DNA of 64,000 bases from Gymnopus androsaceus JB14 (Eukaryota; Basidiomycota; Agaricomycetes; Agaricales; Omphalotaceae): assembly GCA_009733575.1 (NCBI GenBank), contig ML769552.1:62001-126000 (forward strand), read 5' to 3'. This document shows positions 1-11,135 of the stretch, in pieces (the first letter of the stretch is position 1; each line of letters opens with the position of its first letter). Made by a program: the position numbers and the translations under genes. The notes below the pieces were generated by a model. That model saw only the letters and a program-made list of their open reading frames with translations. It searched no databases and was not told where the DNA came from.

Positions 1-723
1 AGTCGGTGGGTCATCAGTTTCGACAGTGATTAGAGATGAAGTCGTTGGGTCAACGACATTAAAATCAATGGTAGGAATCCCCAGAGATGTTGTAACCGAT
101 GGGCTCTGGGTCACCGTGAGCGTTCCAGGGATAAAGATGGACGTGAGGGTTGCCGCTTGAGTAATAGCAGCCAACAGAACAAACCCCAAAATCGATGCTC
201 GCATAGAAGATTTAAAAAGTATTGATATCGTGCTGCAGAAGCTCGGTTCAGAAGCCATAAGGCTTACAAGCGAGATCGGATATGAACCGAGGCGAATGCG
301 ATATAAAGCCTAAAAGCGTACGTTAGCGGGTTCAGTGCAGCCAAATAAGAGCAAGAGAATCGCGTAACGCACCACCTGTGAGAGACAGCATTTGAGAACG
401 ACAATTAGTTGCAGTGCGACTGCACTGGGGAACACATTTTTAAGTGTTGATACCCAAAACTGGCTGGTATGACTGCCAGTTAATTCTCCGTCGATCCGTG
501 AAAATATTACGTGATTTATCGAGGCAGTCAACACCGCGATGAGAAAGAGGGATATGATTGTGATGTAGCCTCTGTGGCTATCTGTAGTCCCAAAATGAGA
601 ACGTGAAGTGGAGGTGTGAAGCGGATATGCTGAGAGATGGTCTTCGAAGTCATCTTTTACGAAGGACTCGGAGTAGCCCTGATTTCGCCGTAAAGAAGGA
701 GGAGTAGGAGAGCCTGTCTCCAT
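1..723 (-). CDS. Multi-pass surface/membrane protein, tandem copy 1 (3' part outside window)
   Basis: Two exons are visible: 373-723 and 1-309, joined across an intron with donor GTGCGT, branch-like GCTAACG and acceptor TTTTAG. The reading frame is open for 220 residues up to the window edge. The N-terminal ~45 residues are hydrophilic and presumably cytosolic. A membrane segment follows (around residues 52-72), then a region with a second hydrophobic stretch, then another membrane segment starting with ASILGFVLLAAITQA. After that begins a Thr/Ser-rich extracellular domain. The paralogue at 1939-3855 shows the rest: a Cys-rich, N-glycosylation-rich ectodomain, one last membrane span and a short tail. 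Such proteins are common and uncharacterised in Agaricomycetes; no function can be assigned. This copy has no frame break in the visible part, unlike its neighbour. Confidence 0.6.
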
Positions 724-1378
724 GATGGGAAGAGTGGAAAGAAGATGAATGAGTTTCGATGTTGTGTGTTGTTCATTTATCTATCATCCTGACAACACTG
801 CATTGAAATTTGAATCAGATACTAGAGACTTTGAACGGGGAACATCGAATTCAATCATTTAGTGCATCGCTAAGACTCGAGGTTTGGACGTAGATAGACT
901 AAGAATCGTTGATTCCATCAAGGAGTACATATGAAAAGCAAAGATCGGGAAACAAGTTATGCCGCGTTTCATAGTATCCACATCATCGCCGCGAGTCACT
1001 TTACAGACTCTTGCAGAGCTGCTTCCTCTTACCGTTACCTTGATGTCGGGGAGCGATCAAGGATTTAGTCCAGAGTTGTAATGGAGGGACACATAGGAGA
1101 GAAGTTCATCAGAATCAAACAGAACATGATGAATCCTAAGAGATGGCTCCATTTAAACATGATGGCTAAGGTTGAGAGTTGACTTGTGCTGGCAAGGTTT
1201 GTCATGATAGATAATGCAGTTGGTGCCAAATACTGGAAGGATTTCTCCTGGAAGCTCCTATGGAAACTTGCAAATGGGAGACATGATACATTGAATGCCT
1301 GCCACATACACCAAGAAGCTCATGTTATGCCTATAGCATTCTGGACAGGAATTGTAATCAACAAACAGTCTCATCTGC

Positions 1379-1536
1379 ATCAGCAAAACTGTATTTCGCT
1401 GAGTCTCAGAAATCTCTGGAGCTTGACAGCTGTCAAAAAACTGTCAATTTTCTCAGAGATCTCCAGAGTCTCTGGAATAGGTACTTGCTCAGAGATGTCC
1501 AAATGAATGGTCTCCAGCGAAATACAGTTTGCTGAT
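1379..1536. repeat. Inverted repeat (hairpin), arms 1379-1401 and 1515-1536
   Basis: The left arm reads ATCAGCAAAACTGTATTTCG and the reverse complement of the right arm is the same apart from one missing A; arms are 22-23 bp with a ~113 bp loop. The loop contains a further small palindrome, TTGACAGCTGTCAA. A decayed foldback element or a structured transcript is possible; no target duplication was found. Confidence 0.6.
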
Positions 1537-1568
1537 ACATCCTATAATAGTTTAGAGCAAATTGTGCT

Positions 1569-1655
1569 AGTCTTGCTTGCCATCCAACCACAGCCTTATC
1601 TCACAGCCAAAAGTCCTAATTGGGATGAGGCCATAGTCGGATGGCAAGCGAGACT
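1569..1655. repeat. Inverted repeat (hairpin), arms 1569-1588 and 1636-1655
   Basis: Twenty-base arms (AGTCTTGCTTGCCATCCAAC and its complement) match at 18 of 20 positions around a 47 bp loop. It lies only 33 bp from the first hairpin, so both may be parts of one degenerate element. Confidence 0.6.
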
Positions 1656-1938
1656 GAAACTGTGCTTTCTGAGTAAAAAGAACCAAAATAGCTGAAAATC
1701 TACAATTATCTACTCAAAAATATGACAAACAAGCCACAAATGGCTCCAAAATAGAGTGTTTTGTAGTGGTTCAGTGTGAGGGTGAACACCCAGTAAACAC
1801 TGAATATTCTGAGCAGAGCCTGGTCACGCGTCACCGTGAACTTTTGGTCAAAACGGTACAGTACACGGTATCCACCATAAAAGGCAAGTTTGTGCGACGC
1901 AGGAGCGAACGCGAAACCAACAATCCCAATTTCTTCTT

Positions 1939-3855
1939 CTACCGATTGACATCCAGCTTTACAGCACTCGTAAATACACGATCCGAAAACATTACACCCT
2001 TCACAGGTGTAGAGCCAAAACGCGGATGAACTGCAGACTCGTGAAGACCCTTACTTGCCGAAGTCATCTCCACAATATGCTCCAGGTCAAAAACTGCAGT
2101 GGATCCATTCTTCCAAAGACACATTAATCCGTAGAGAACTAGCACAAGTGATACGCCAAAGACGATCCCATATATCAGACCCAGCTTTCGCGCACGATAC
2201 TGATACTGAGTGCTGTTGGGAGTCATAGTCACATTTGCAAGCGTACTGCCCATTTGTTGGCTCACGAAAGCAAGAGTGACGTTTCCCAGCAGACTCTGGA
2301 CTCCCGGAGAAAGATTTCCGGCTAGGCTTGGAGATAGACCGAAAAAGAATACACTATTCATTGTCACAGATTCCCCTGGTTCTGTAGTATTTTGGATAGC
2401 TGAAGTCAGACTGAAAAGTGGTGTGTTGAGCGCCTGGGTACTATCTGTAACCAAGCCGCTGACGTTTGCTTGAAAAAAAGCATTTCCGCTAAGAAGCTCG
2501 CTAAAAGCCTGAGCGATACTGCGAAATGCCAAAGTCATGTTTGTCGTATTGGTCCCAGCATGCGGACCATCTGCGTCATGGCCAATGGGAAGAGACCCAG
2601 TCATCTGCATAACGCGCGTGCTGGAAGACTGTGTGTTATTCGAGAAGATGGTAGTCGCTTCATACGTTGCATTCTGGTATTCACAATGCGTCCCGAGAGG
2701 ATTGTATTGCGTAGGATCTGGATATTGGCTGAACAAGCTTAATGCTTCGGCCGGTGTCGTATTGAATCCTTCCATGTAGATCACATCGAGAGTGGACAAG
2801 CTGACATTTGGGTTGTTTTCATCAGGTGTCGTGAACGCGTACGAGGAGTTGTAAAAGAAGTACTCGTTCAGAGGTAAGTCTGTGGAATTTAGAGGGAAAG
2901 CCAGAAGACTATCGGTGGTGTTTGTTCCACCGCTGGGCCATATATCCTCCTTAGACAGCGCCGTAGCAGTTTAGTGCAGGGGCGGAATAGGTGAACGTAT
3001 AGTTACAAGAGATACCACACCCGGATGGAGCCTCCCATATTGGCGGCACGCTCCCTGAAGCAGCCCGCAAAATCAATTGTTGCCACCGTTGTGACGGCGC
3101 CAGAAATGACAAAGTCGGTGGGTCATCAGTCTTCGACAGTGATTAGAGATGAAGTCGTTGGATCAACGGTATTGAAATCAATGGTAGGAATGTAGAGAGA
3201 GGTTGTGACCGTTGGGCTCTGGTTAACTGTGAGCGTTCCAGGGATGAAGATGGAGGTGAGGGTGACCGCTTGAGTAATAGCAGCCAACAGGACAAACCAC
3301 AAAATCGATGCTCGCATAGAAGATTTGAAAAGCATTGAAAGTGTGCCGCGAAAGCTCGGTTCGGAAGTCATAAGACTTACAAGCGATATCGGATATGAGC
3401 CAAGGCGAATGCGATATAAAGCCTAAAAGCATACGTTAGCGGGTTCAAATGAGAGCAAGATGTCATGTAACGCACCACTTGCGAGAGACAGCATTTCAAA
3501 ACTACAAGAAGTTCCAGTACAACCGCACTGGGGAAGACATTTTTGAGTGTTGATATCCAAAACTGACTGGTATGGCTGCCAGTTAATTCTCCGTCGATGC
3601 GGGAAAATACTACATGATTCATCGCGGCAGTCAACAGTGCAATGAGAAAGACGGATATGATTGTGAGATAGCCTTTACGGCTACCCGCAGTCCCAAAGTG
3701 GGGGCGTGAAGTGGAGGTATGAAGAGGTGGATACGCTAAGGAGCTTGAGAGATGGTCTCAAAGTCGACAGGGTCATCATCGGCGCCATTTTTCACAGAGT
3801 AGTAGCCCTGGTTTTGCCGTGAAGATGGCATACGCCTTAGAGGGGCAACCTCCAT
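1939..3855 (-). pseudogene. Multi-pass surface protein, tandem copy 2, frame-broken
   Basis: This is a paralogue of the gene at the left edge: 3476-3855 and 1939-3422 correspond to its exons and extend to the natural stop at 1939. Three frame changes separate the parts. One base is missing near 3758, where copy 1 has TTCGAAGACC and this copy TTTGAGACC. An extra base near 3130 changes GTCGAAACT to GTCGAAGACT and brings an immediate TGA. A third shift occurs near 2963, just after a conserved CGISCNYTFTY...PALNCY motif. Downstream the ectodomain has many Asn-X-Ser/Thr sites, a membrane span (LGLIYGIVFGVSLVLVLYG) and a ~60-residue tail. Because one-base breaks are common in this window, part of the damage could be assembly error, but three in one gene beside an intact twin suggest real decay. 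Confidence 0.6.
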
Positions 3856-4708
3856 GGAAAGAAAGGAGGACTTGAGGAGACCTGACTCGGACTCGGAGAA
3901 AATCTAGTACGTCAATTCAAAATCAGGTCAAGCCAAGGCCTTCAACCTGTCGTGCACGAGCGAGATTCATATCATTGTTTCAGGGATGAGCAGCAGAAAG
4001 TTAGCGCATAGTAGGCGGCCGGCCATGGCATGGATTGCTTGTGGATTGCACTTTTCTTAGGCCCTCATAGAAGTCTTTAGCGATACGAGATGGAGGAAGA
4101 GAACGATGATAAGCGCGCGCTTTTTTTGTTGTTCTTGACAAGACCTTGACGTCTTATTCTATTTCTCAGTCCACTGTACACGAAGCCCTCAAAGATCCAT
4201 TGCGTTCCGATGTTTAATGATCGAACTCGAGCCAATCCTACGTGTGGTAGAGGAGATCATTGTGCTTGACAAGGACCAATGGTTTCTTGGACTACGATGA
4301 TCCAGCCGTTCTCCGAAGTATATGGGCTGTCCTAAATGCGTCGCTGGATCCGGAATACCTAATGAAACACTTTGCTGAAGCGCTAGTTTTTTTCTTTTCA
4401 ATTCGCTCTTGTTTAAAGTGCCGAGAAATGTGCTGGCTGCGGCGATTTCTTTTTCTGCGAGAATGTCAAGTGATGCAATGATCATCTAGGTCTGGGCATA
4501 AGAAAACCGTCGAAGTGCTTATGCTCCCTTCTTTTTATGCTTCTTAGGATACTGAATCTGGCTATTTTCCCTGCGGTCTACATAGGTGCTACCACTCATC
4601 TCATCTTCAAGTCGCTTATTTCACATTGACGTCAAAACTTACAGTAAACGAATTTCGTCTCTCACTTGGTAACCCTGAATTGTCCGATGCGGCTCTATAG
4701 CTTGATTT
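3856..4708. other. Intergenic, no confident gene
   Basis: Frames of 70-100 codons occur on both strands around 4189-4485, but no family motif, splice-consistent model or codon pattern favours either. The upstream region of the membrane-protein paralogue probably lies at 3856-4130. Confidence 0.3.
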
Positions 4709-5104
4709 CCATTGCTATCCTTCCAAAATCGAAAATATTCTGACAGGAACTCTGCAAATCCGAAAGGAGTCTTTAGTTCACCCGAAGAAGCGGAAGCGAC
4801 GCTTCAGCTGGCGCAACAGTTACAGAAGTCTGCTTTGCCTGCTTATATCATATTTTCCCAAAGCGGGGCCTTGTTTTTTGTCTACCCGTGGACTTCAAAA
4901 GGAGAACCGGTCCCGGAGCATAGACAGGAGACCTGAGGGTATTTGTGTCGTGGAACTGGCAATATTTCCGATTACTACAAGTTCTATATGGTCTACACTA
5001 GCGCACCAGCGTCCTACAATATCTTTTCTTCTCCAGAAGACCAAGTTCTCTCAGGATCAAAAGCCTTCATAGCCAAGTTCTCTTCACCGAGAGCAAATTA
5101 CTGA
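4709..5104 (+). other. Possible decayed coding segment with in-frame TGA
   Basis: One reading frame runs from about 4709 to 5104 with a single TGA at 4934-4936. Both halves look protein-like: the first has an Ala/Gln-rich helix (around SSPEEAEATLQLAQQLQKSA) and the second is rich in Tyr, Ser and Ala and ends at a TGA at 5102. I do not recognise the family. Options are a pseudogene, an unrecognised intron covering the TGA, or chance. Confidence 0.25.
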
Positions 5105-5181
5105 AGAGAGATTGACGACGTCATTAATCCAGAACATTTTGTGAGGCCAGTGAAAATGAACGACCTACAAAGGTAAAAGCT

Positions 5182-5286
5182 CTATGGCTTTGTATTGATA
5201 GGAAAATTAGGCTGAGTCGGAGCGGGAGGTGGTGGTCCATGTCCATGATCAGGTGGGCCGCTCATCGAGTATGTGGCAGGAGAGTA
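5182..5286 (-). CDS. Possible terminal exon of a proline-rich protein
   Basis: A good acceptor (ATTTGCAG) is followed by an open frame of 34 residues ending at TAG, with the composition YSPATYSMSGPPDHGHGPPP and further Pro residues. Upstream minus-strand sequence to about 5460 has open stretches (for example KVYEQQLNEIYQPPL) that could be earlier exons, but I could not build a complete model or find a start. Low-complexity proline-rich tails are frequent in fungal proteins, so no role is inferred. Confidence 0.25.
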   Translation of the reverse strand, partial: YSPATYSMSGPPDHGHGPPPPAPTQPNFPINTKP

Positions 5287-5770
5287 CTGCAAATGTACAG
5301 ATATATGTAGCCTCGAGGATTGGGATTAATGAAGGTGCGCTGCAGCTTCAAGAGAGATATGCTGGGTCAAAGTCGTACTACTGCGTAGAGGAGGCTGGTA
5401 GATCTCGTTCAATTGCTGTTCGTAGACTTTGCATGTAGCCTTTTTATACCTAAATCAAACAATGGAGAGAATCTGTATCGATGCATCCTTGTTTCTCGCA
5501 TGGTCCGTGCTCTCCGCCGTGCTATCTAAATAGTCTTTGTATTTGTATCATTTTGACGTCCTGCTCACACCAGAACGAGGTGCTTTTGTTACTTTTTTGT
5601 GTTTTCATCGGGCTCTACGTAACAGTGAATGCAATGTTTTCAATATGAGCGTGTGGCGGAGATGATTATACTAAAACTCATCCCATAGAAGCCGGTAACT
5701 CCATTTTTAAGGTGAGATGTACGGTGAATACAAGGATACCCAAAGCCAACCTCCTCAAAAGGGATACCAA

Positions 5771-7336
5771 TTACAAATCGGTTACGAGAATACTCCAATT
5801 CTTCCAGATTTCCCGTCCCTCCTGGATATCCAAGATCCTTGTCCTGAGCGCCTTTGCGATGGGACCCAGCCCACCCTCATGTACAGGAAGATCCAAATCT
5901 TCACCTTTCCATCCAATCTTTCCAATCGAGGCAATGACAACGGCAGTCCCAGCACCGAAAGCCTCTAAGATTTTGCCCTCTGTAGACCACTGAACCATTT
6001 CGGCCATGGTGAACGACCTTTCTTGAGCATGTAGGCGGACTCGTTGTGAATTCTGTATCTCTAACCCCGGAAGGGTCGTCTCACCAGCTGTATGAGCTTT
6101 TGCTAGGGCTAAAACGGAGTCGCGGGTGACGCCGGGAAGAATCGTTCCGTCCAGCGGAGGAGTGAGAAGGTCGATATCTGCCAATAAAGAAAATTAAGCA
6201 TGAGCAAACTACTTGAACCGTTATAACTTACCTCCATCATCGCGTGCAACAACAACAAATACATTCATTGCGCCAGCTTCGGTGACCTTCATATCGTCAC
6301 CCAACAACCACAAGACCTGGTCGTATCCCTGTTTTTGCGCAGCTCGAAGGGGTAGAAACCCAGCAGAGTAATTCAACGCGACTTTATGCCCGCCGGTCCC
6401 ACCTGGCCACGCACGAACTGTTTCTGATACGGCTAACACGGAAGTAGGTTTGGCGTTGGAGCGAAAGTAGGGTCCTCCTGGTGAGAGCATGATGCAAAGA
6501 GTGGCATGGTCAGATGCACCTACGCTGAAGCCTATGCAATTTTTTTAGAGAAAAGGAACTCGGTTAATTGGATAACGATAGATATAGTTTCACACTTGCC
6601 TATCTGGGTACCCGTAATTGTTGGGCGCACGTACAAGCTGTAACCACTGAACAGAGGAATCCACCTTCGGTCGACTATGATAAGCTGCTTGATTAAAGCC
6701 AGCACCTGGTCTGTGTTGAAGGGCTGGATATATGAAATATGAGCCTTCGTCCCGAGTTCCACGTACAAGATACCCACAGGAAGTGCCATACGTTCAGCTG
6801 ACCTAGCTAATCGTGCCATGTTCATGTCGGGCCTGAACAATCGCGGCTCGCCGTCGGGCCCAATGTAAGCCTAATGTTGAGGGAAATAATATTAGCTCCC
6901 ACTGAAGTTCTGCAGAGAAAACTCGGACCTTCATTCCTTCAAAGACAGTCGTACCATACTGAACACAGCTGCTGGCTGGGTCTATGCTCAAAGGACCGCG
7001 AGGTTTGATTTCCGGGCTCGACCAGCCGATTTCCGGGTCAAATTCTGCGACCAACATGTGGTCCGACATTATCTGCATTCGGAAGACGTTGAGTAGAGAG
7101 TGAGATCCTTTGCCGCTCACTCACATTTCCAAACATCATCGTCTCATGATGTGGAATGGGTTTGAGCGTTTTGGACAGTGTAATTGTAAGTTTTGAGGCC
7201 TACGATTGAAGTCCGAGTCATTAGTTTATTAGTTTATAAAATCACAATCGCAGGAGTAGAGTAAACTCACATCTAAATCTGCAACTCGAGAAATACCTTC
7301 TAATGTCCCATTCCCAACAGTTTTCCACAGAGCCAT
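5771..7336 (-). CDS. BAT: Branched-chain amino-acid aminotransferase (PLP fold type IV)
   Basis: This enzyme interconverts Leu, Ile and Val with their 2-oxo acids using glutamate/2-oxoglutarate and PLP. Exons: 7271-7336, 7125-7199, 6929-7072, 6774-6870, 6600-6710, 6232-6531, 5771-6177 (1,200 nt, 399 aa, frame intact). Family motifs appear in order: GTTVFEGMKAY, FRPDMNM.RL..SA.RMALP, RWIPLFSGYSLYVRPT.TGTQ, SPGGPYF, GGTGGHK (PLP-binding lysine) followed by NYSAG, LTPPLDGTILPGVTRDS and EAFGAGTAVVI. There is no mitochondrial presequence: the protein starts MALWKTVGNGTLEG and goes straight into the fold, suggesting the cytosolic isoform. The intron at 6532-6599 begins with GCAAGT (a GC-AG intron); the alternative GT four bases downstream of it would destroy the GTQ.GFSVG motif. 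A TGACTC hexamer lies 56 bp upstream of the start. Confidence 0.93.
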
Positions 7337-7646
7337 GTTCGGGGGAATTCTCATGCAAACTCATGGTTTATATACCGTTTGAATTGTGTCCGAGTCATAG
7401 AGAATGAATGCAGCTGAGAAAGGTTATCAGAATCTGCAGAATCTGAACGCATCGATTTCGCATCGATTATTTTCGGCATAGGATTCGGTTCCCGGGCCGG
7501 AGCAATGTCTTTCTCGATCAGCGTGATTACTGTACTGCGTGATTACTTATTTTAGTGTTCACAAATTTTATTTTCCTCTTTAAAACTCAAGTACTCAACA
7601 GCGAAAAAAAATCAATTCAGAAATAGAAGAACGATAAAAATAACAA
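7337..7646. other. Aminotransferase 5' region and 3' flank of DUF6593 copy
   Basis: AT-rich, with no open frame of note. The minus-strand part next to 7336 must hold the aminotransferase promoter. Confidence 0.4.
7392..7397 (-). promoter_or_regulatory. TGACTC, Gcn4/CPC1-type core site
   Basis: The hexamer TGACTC on the minus strand lies 56 bp upstream of the aminotransferase start codon. Fungal Gcn4/CPC1 bZIP factors bind TGASTCA. One hexamer easily arises by chance, so this is only suggestive. Confidence 0.25.
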
Positions 7647-8374
7647 TCAGTCAATAATTCGTCCAGATCTAAGCAAGATGGCTGCGACGACGCAACATTC
7701 GAGAAGTCCTATCTGCATAGCTGTAGAGGAGATTTCTAATGTGATCTTTCCTTCCCTCTGGCTACCAATTCTCGCATAGAGCTCCGGCGTTGTTGTTCCG
7801 TAGGTATATAGCTTGTGTTCATAGATAGGTTAGAACTTCAATGGCGCCTTTCTGAAGAACTGCTGAAAGCTCACCTCTACAAGTTCATTTTTTGGAACCC
7901 ATACCATGGTACGGTCGCGAGCATTCATAAACCTATACCTGTCGAGTCAAAAGTTATTATACTTCTCGAGTCTGTCGCTCATATGATTCACTTACTTTTG
8001 ATCTCCAGATAGTGGAAGCCATGTAGAAACTAGCTGTTTGCGAATAATATCGCGGACTTCCACAACTGCACCAGACTCTCTCCATTCGATGATAGCAACG
8101 CTTCCCCCATCGCGATTCTGGATAAGTGTAAAGTCTCGGGACGGTGCGTTATTGATAACTCGAAAGTACGGTCTCGATTGAGGCCCCATTAACGTCGAGT
8201 TGAGAATGTCGGGATTGAACAGGTGAAGTGAAACTGATGTATACTAGAACTTGAAGGATCTGAATCCTCCGAGAACCAGGGTAGGGCACCAAAGATTGAA
8301 GGAGGGGGAGCACTTCCGTTGGAGTTGCCAGAGCTAGACCAACCGGCCTGAGCGTAAGGATTGGTAATATTCAT
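7647..8374 (-). pseudogene. DUF6593 protein, inverted paralogue with one-base frame break
   Basis: Three exons (7996-8374, 7875-7938, 7647-7811) reproduce exactly the structure of the intact paralogue at 22976-23689, with introns at the same places. The start MNITNPYAQAGW, the middle MGPQSRPYF...FTLIQNRDG, the segment VVEVRDIIRKQLVSTWLPLS, and the end GTTTPELYARI...GLLECC...LLRSGRIID are all present. One base is missing near 8220: ACCTGTTCAATCCC here against ACGGCGTCCAATCCC in the paralogue, which shifts the frame before NPDILNSTLMGP. The rest of the gene, splice sites included, is sound, so this is either a very recent lesion or an assembly error. The function of DUF6593 is unknown. Confidence 0.7.
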
Positions 8375-9932
8375 CTCGAACCGCAGAAGACTGTTGAAAA
8401 TTTTTTGGCTTTCTGTTCCTTTCCTTTATACCTTTGAAGTGTCAGCCAGCATCGCAGAACAGTAGAGAACGCGTCTAGTTGTGTCAGACCCAAGTCAGAC
8501 CAGCCATTCTCGCATTGAAGGTTTAGGGTTTCTGGTAAAGGGTTAAGGGTAAATCGTCAGACGCTTAACTGCGAATTAATGCAATGCGATACCAGGTTTC
8601 CCCAATAAGAAACGCCAGAATAAGTTTCCAGTAAAACGTCGGATACCGCGCTATGTACTGTAGTACGCGATACTAGGGCGCCCACCGGTCATATGCTTAT
8701 TCCTTAGCAGCGTAATGACTGTTTCAACGTTGGTGATTGTACAATGTACATGTGTGTTCGGGACGATTCAGTGGTCGTTATTTCGATATTTTTAGGTATC
8801 GCAGTGAGTTTTTCTATGTAGATCGTGCGGTCAGAGCAACTGGCAGAAAGGCTAACAACGAACTTGTCGCGCGCGCACTCGGAGCGCTCTGACATACACT
8901 ACAAGTCGGAAAGGGACGCTAAGCACAGCCAGAGATAAAGTGCTAGAATGTCATTCGAGAAAATGCGAGAGAATACAACCAATACTATAGGTATGTGACT
9001 GTAATCGCCAAGTGATCGCCAGTCAAGATGTTCGACCCGGAGGAAAACATCCTAGATGTTGGTCCGTGGTGGTCCATTTGGGTGCGCATTGGATAGATTC
9101 CTCCGGTTGAAGCCTTTCATTTCTGGAAAAGAAATTAAAAACAGCTTTTCGATGGTACAATCGGGGAGGTTATACACGTCTATCCAAATGTCAACTATGA
9201 TGTTAACTCGAGCCTGAATCCGAGAGTGAAGAAAATTGTTCTCCAAGGGAGCAACAGTCAGTTGTGTTTTCGTCAGCGTGTTCTTCGTCTTAGTAGCGAA
9301 CAAAATCAATGAAGAATTGCTGGATTCTTTATCAACGGAAGGTCTCGAAAAACCAATCCACGACATCTTCTGGAAGACCTCGATGTTCTGTACAAAGATG
9401 AACTCTCTTCAGAGTACACCCTGAACCGATTAACATCGCTCTCGGTTCGCAGATAGACAGAAAGACATCCTTCAAAGGGTAGGGTTCGGTCAAGGTCACG
9501 GTCATCTAAGATTAACCACACGTTTTGGGTAGCCAGGACTCGATTCCGCGCCTGACCAAGAACATCACATCTGTGCACATACAAAGATCCATAGGCGCGG
9601 AGGTTCCGAGGGTTGGAAACGTTCCGTTAATAGCTCACAACCGAGGTGCTGGCATCTATGAGACAAGATCTAGGCCCATGGAGGACCAAAGTACAGGCGC
9701 CACCAAAGTTGGCCTAGGTCAACGAGAAAACTGACTCAATCATCTTCCTAGGACCTGCAGATATTAATGAATGCAGGTGGCTACAAAGAATTGGACGGCT
9801 GAAGTAAGAGTTCGGACGGGAAAAAGAAATTCCTGGAGTTGAACAAAGTTGATGATCATTGGTGCATTTTTCGATATCATTGCAAGTACTGCAGCTGGGA
9901 CTGTTCCGCGAGAGATACCAGAACGGGAGTAC
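8375..9932. other. Intergenic with unassigned open frames
   Basis: The upstream region of the DUF6593 copy includes a TATA-like TATAAAG on the minus strand near 8430. Between 9052 and 9584 two overlapping minus-strand frames (104 and 92 codons) look weakly protein-like but cannot be joined through recognised splice sites, and I know no matching family. They could be a decayed gene. Confidence 0.3.
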
Positions 9933-10867
9933 TTATGAAGCTCTAACGAAATGCGCCGCAGGCCCTTGCCGTCGCATGCTACCAATATTAGCTGGAAAGC
10001 GGAGGTCAGAGACAGCAAAGAGAAGTACAGGGAGAAAAATACAAACCTGCTCTCCGCTCCCATCCCCTTGTCCTTGACTTGTCTCCTTTCACAGAAAGAT
10101 TGCGGTCCAAGAATTTCTGCACCTTCGCAGAAGGTAACATTGCCGCGGATGCTCTTGGAGCCTTGTCAATCTGAGGTAAAGTCTTACCGCTCGAGAGCTG
10201 TATCCAGGACCTTAGAAAGCAGCTTAAAACATAATATTTAGACTTACCCAACGATCAGATCCTTCGGAGCATTTCCTGACCGCTTTCGCCGTGCTTTCTT
10301 CTGTTTCTGAGAATTTTTTGGTATTGAGGGCGATGTCGGCTTTCTCTTTGGTTTTGAGGAGAAGGCAGAAGTGAAGAGATGGTCTGGGAGGTGATTTGAT
10401 TTCGATTTAAGTTCCTCCGTTTCCATATCATCATCAGAGCTTTCTTCCTCATCCATATCTACATATCTTCCGCTTCTTCACTTTCATTTTCCCCTTCTTC
10501 TTCACTGTCAATCTCTGCTTCATCTTCCTCCATTCCGCTGTCATTCTCCTCTGCGTCACTATCTTCCTCCTCCGCCTGCTGCATAGCCCGTAGCATTCGC
10601 GCTTCGACATCGTTCTCTACTGCCGCCCTCATTTTCATCATCGTCTGACTCTTCCTCTTCAGCCTCTATCTTCCGCTTCTTCGAAGCCTGAGCCTGCTCC
10701 TTCAATTTTCTGTCCCTCTCCTGGTTCTTTATTCTCTTTTTCTGCTTTTCGGCAGCTTCGAGCTCGCGGAGGGCGGCATTTCGTTTTTGCGCAGCACCTT
10801 TGGTTTGGGATAGAGAGAAAGCTTCTGGTGCTTCGTCTGAGTCGCTGTCGTCCTGGAAAGGTGCCAT
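9933..10867 (-). CDS. BUD21: Bud21/UTP16-like U3 snoRNP (small-subunit processome) protein
   Basis: This is a nucleolar protein of the U3 snoRNP needed for 18S rRNA maturation. Exons: 10248-10867, 10047-10197, 9933-9991. The N-terminus (MAPFQDDSDSDEAPEAFSLS) is followed by a Lys/Glu coiled coil, a long acidic tract, then the family signature LPDHLFTSAF, a basic stretch KARRKRSGNAPKDLIVG, and the conserved C-terminal block MLPSAKVQKFL, KGDKSRTRGWERRA and NIGSMRRQGPAAHFVRAS. The acidic tract is read in another frame between about 10641 and 10456, returning afterwards, and one more base is out of step just after the first splice junction (GSRA/VKTLP). A 47-nt intron could explain the exit from the odd frame but not the entry. 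Homology support is good for both ends; the exact middle is uncertain. Confidence 0.72.
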
Positions 10868-10931
10868 ATCGAAGAGAATAAGATGAAGTTGAAACTTACT
10901 GTAATGCCAAATTTTCGTGGGAAGCGCTTGA

Positions 10932-11135
10932 TTAGGCGCCCATCAGCGCCCGCTCCTTCAGAGTCCTTCTCCCAATGGAGTTCTGCGTCAACTTTGCGTT
11001 CTTTGCTGTAGCTGTGCTATAACTGGACCTCGAGGCCCAATGCGGTGATGTATATGCGACTGATATATCGGGATCTATATGCGAGATGACTGTTTCGGGT
11101 ATCCCATGTAGGTACCTGTTTCTCAGGACACTCAC
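10932..11135 (-). CDS. Small open frame, 67 aa, unknown
   Basis: An uninterrupted minus-strand frame starts MSVLRNRYLHGIPETV and is rich in Ser, Thr and Ala with a basic C-terminal half (KNAKLTQNSIGRRTLKERAL). It lies between the divergently arranged Bud21-like and P450 genes. I do not recognise it; it could be the N-terminal exon of a gene, a short mitochondrial-type protein, or chance. Confidence 0.2.
   Translation of the reverse strand: MSVLRNRYLHGIPETVISHIDPDISVAYTSPHWASRSSYSTATAKNAKLTQNSIGRRTLKERALMGA

Larger units (their letters stand above)
724..1938. other. Intergenic, between tandem membrane-protein copies
   Basis: This stretch holds two inverted-repeat hairpins (listed separately) and short open frames at 1186-1695 (plus strand) that match no family I recognise. 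Those frames run straight through the hairpins, which argues that they are chance frames in repeat DNA. No promoter element is clear. Confidence 0.4.

Noticed and set aside
5390..5470. Minus-strand start codon and exon upstream of the proline-rich terminal exon
   Set aside because: Several mutually exclusive open frames and splice sites exist; none is better supported than the others.
8515..8560. Telomere-like GGTTTAGGGTTT / GGGTTAAGGG
   Set aside because: Only a couple of imperfect units; no array, and the location is internal between genes.
9052..9584. A gene made of the two minus-strand frames
   Set aside because: No splice sites connect them, no motif is recognisable and the overlap is out of frame; left as unassigned sequence.
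10619..10660. A 22-nt GT-AG 'intron' that would repair the Bud21 reading frame
   Set aside because: Far below the minimum length of fungal introns, without a branch site; a one-base error is more likely.
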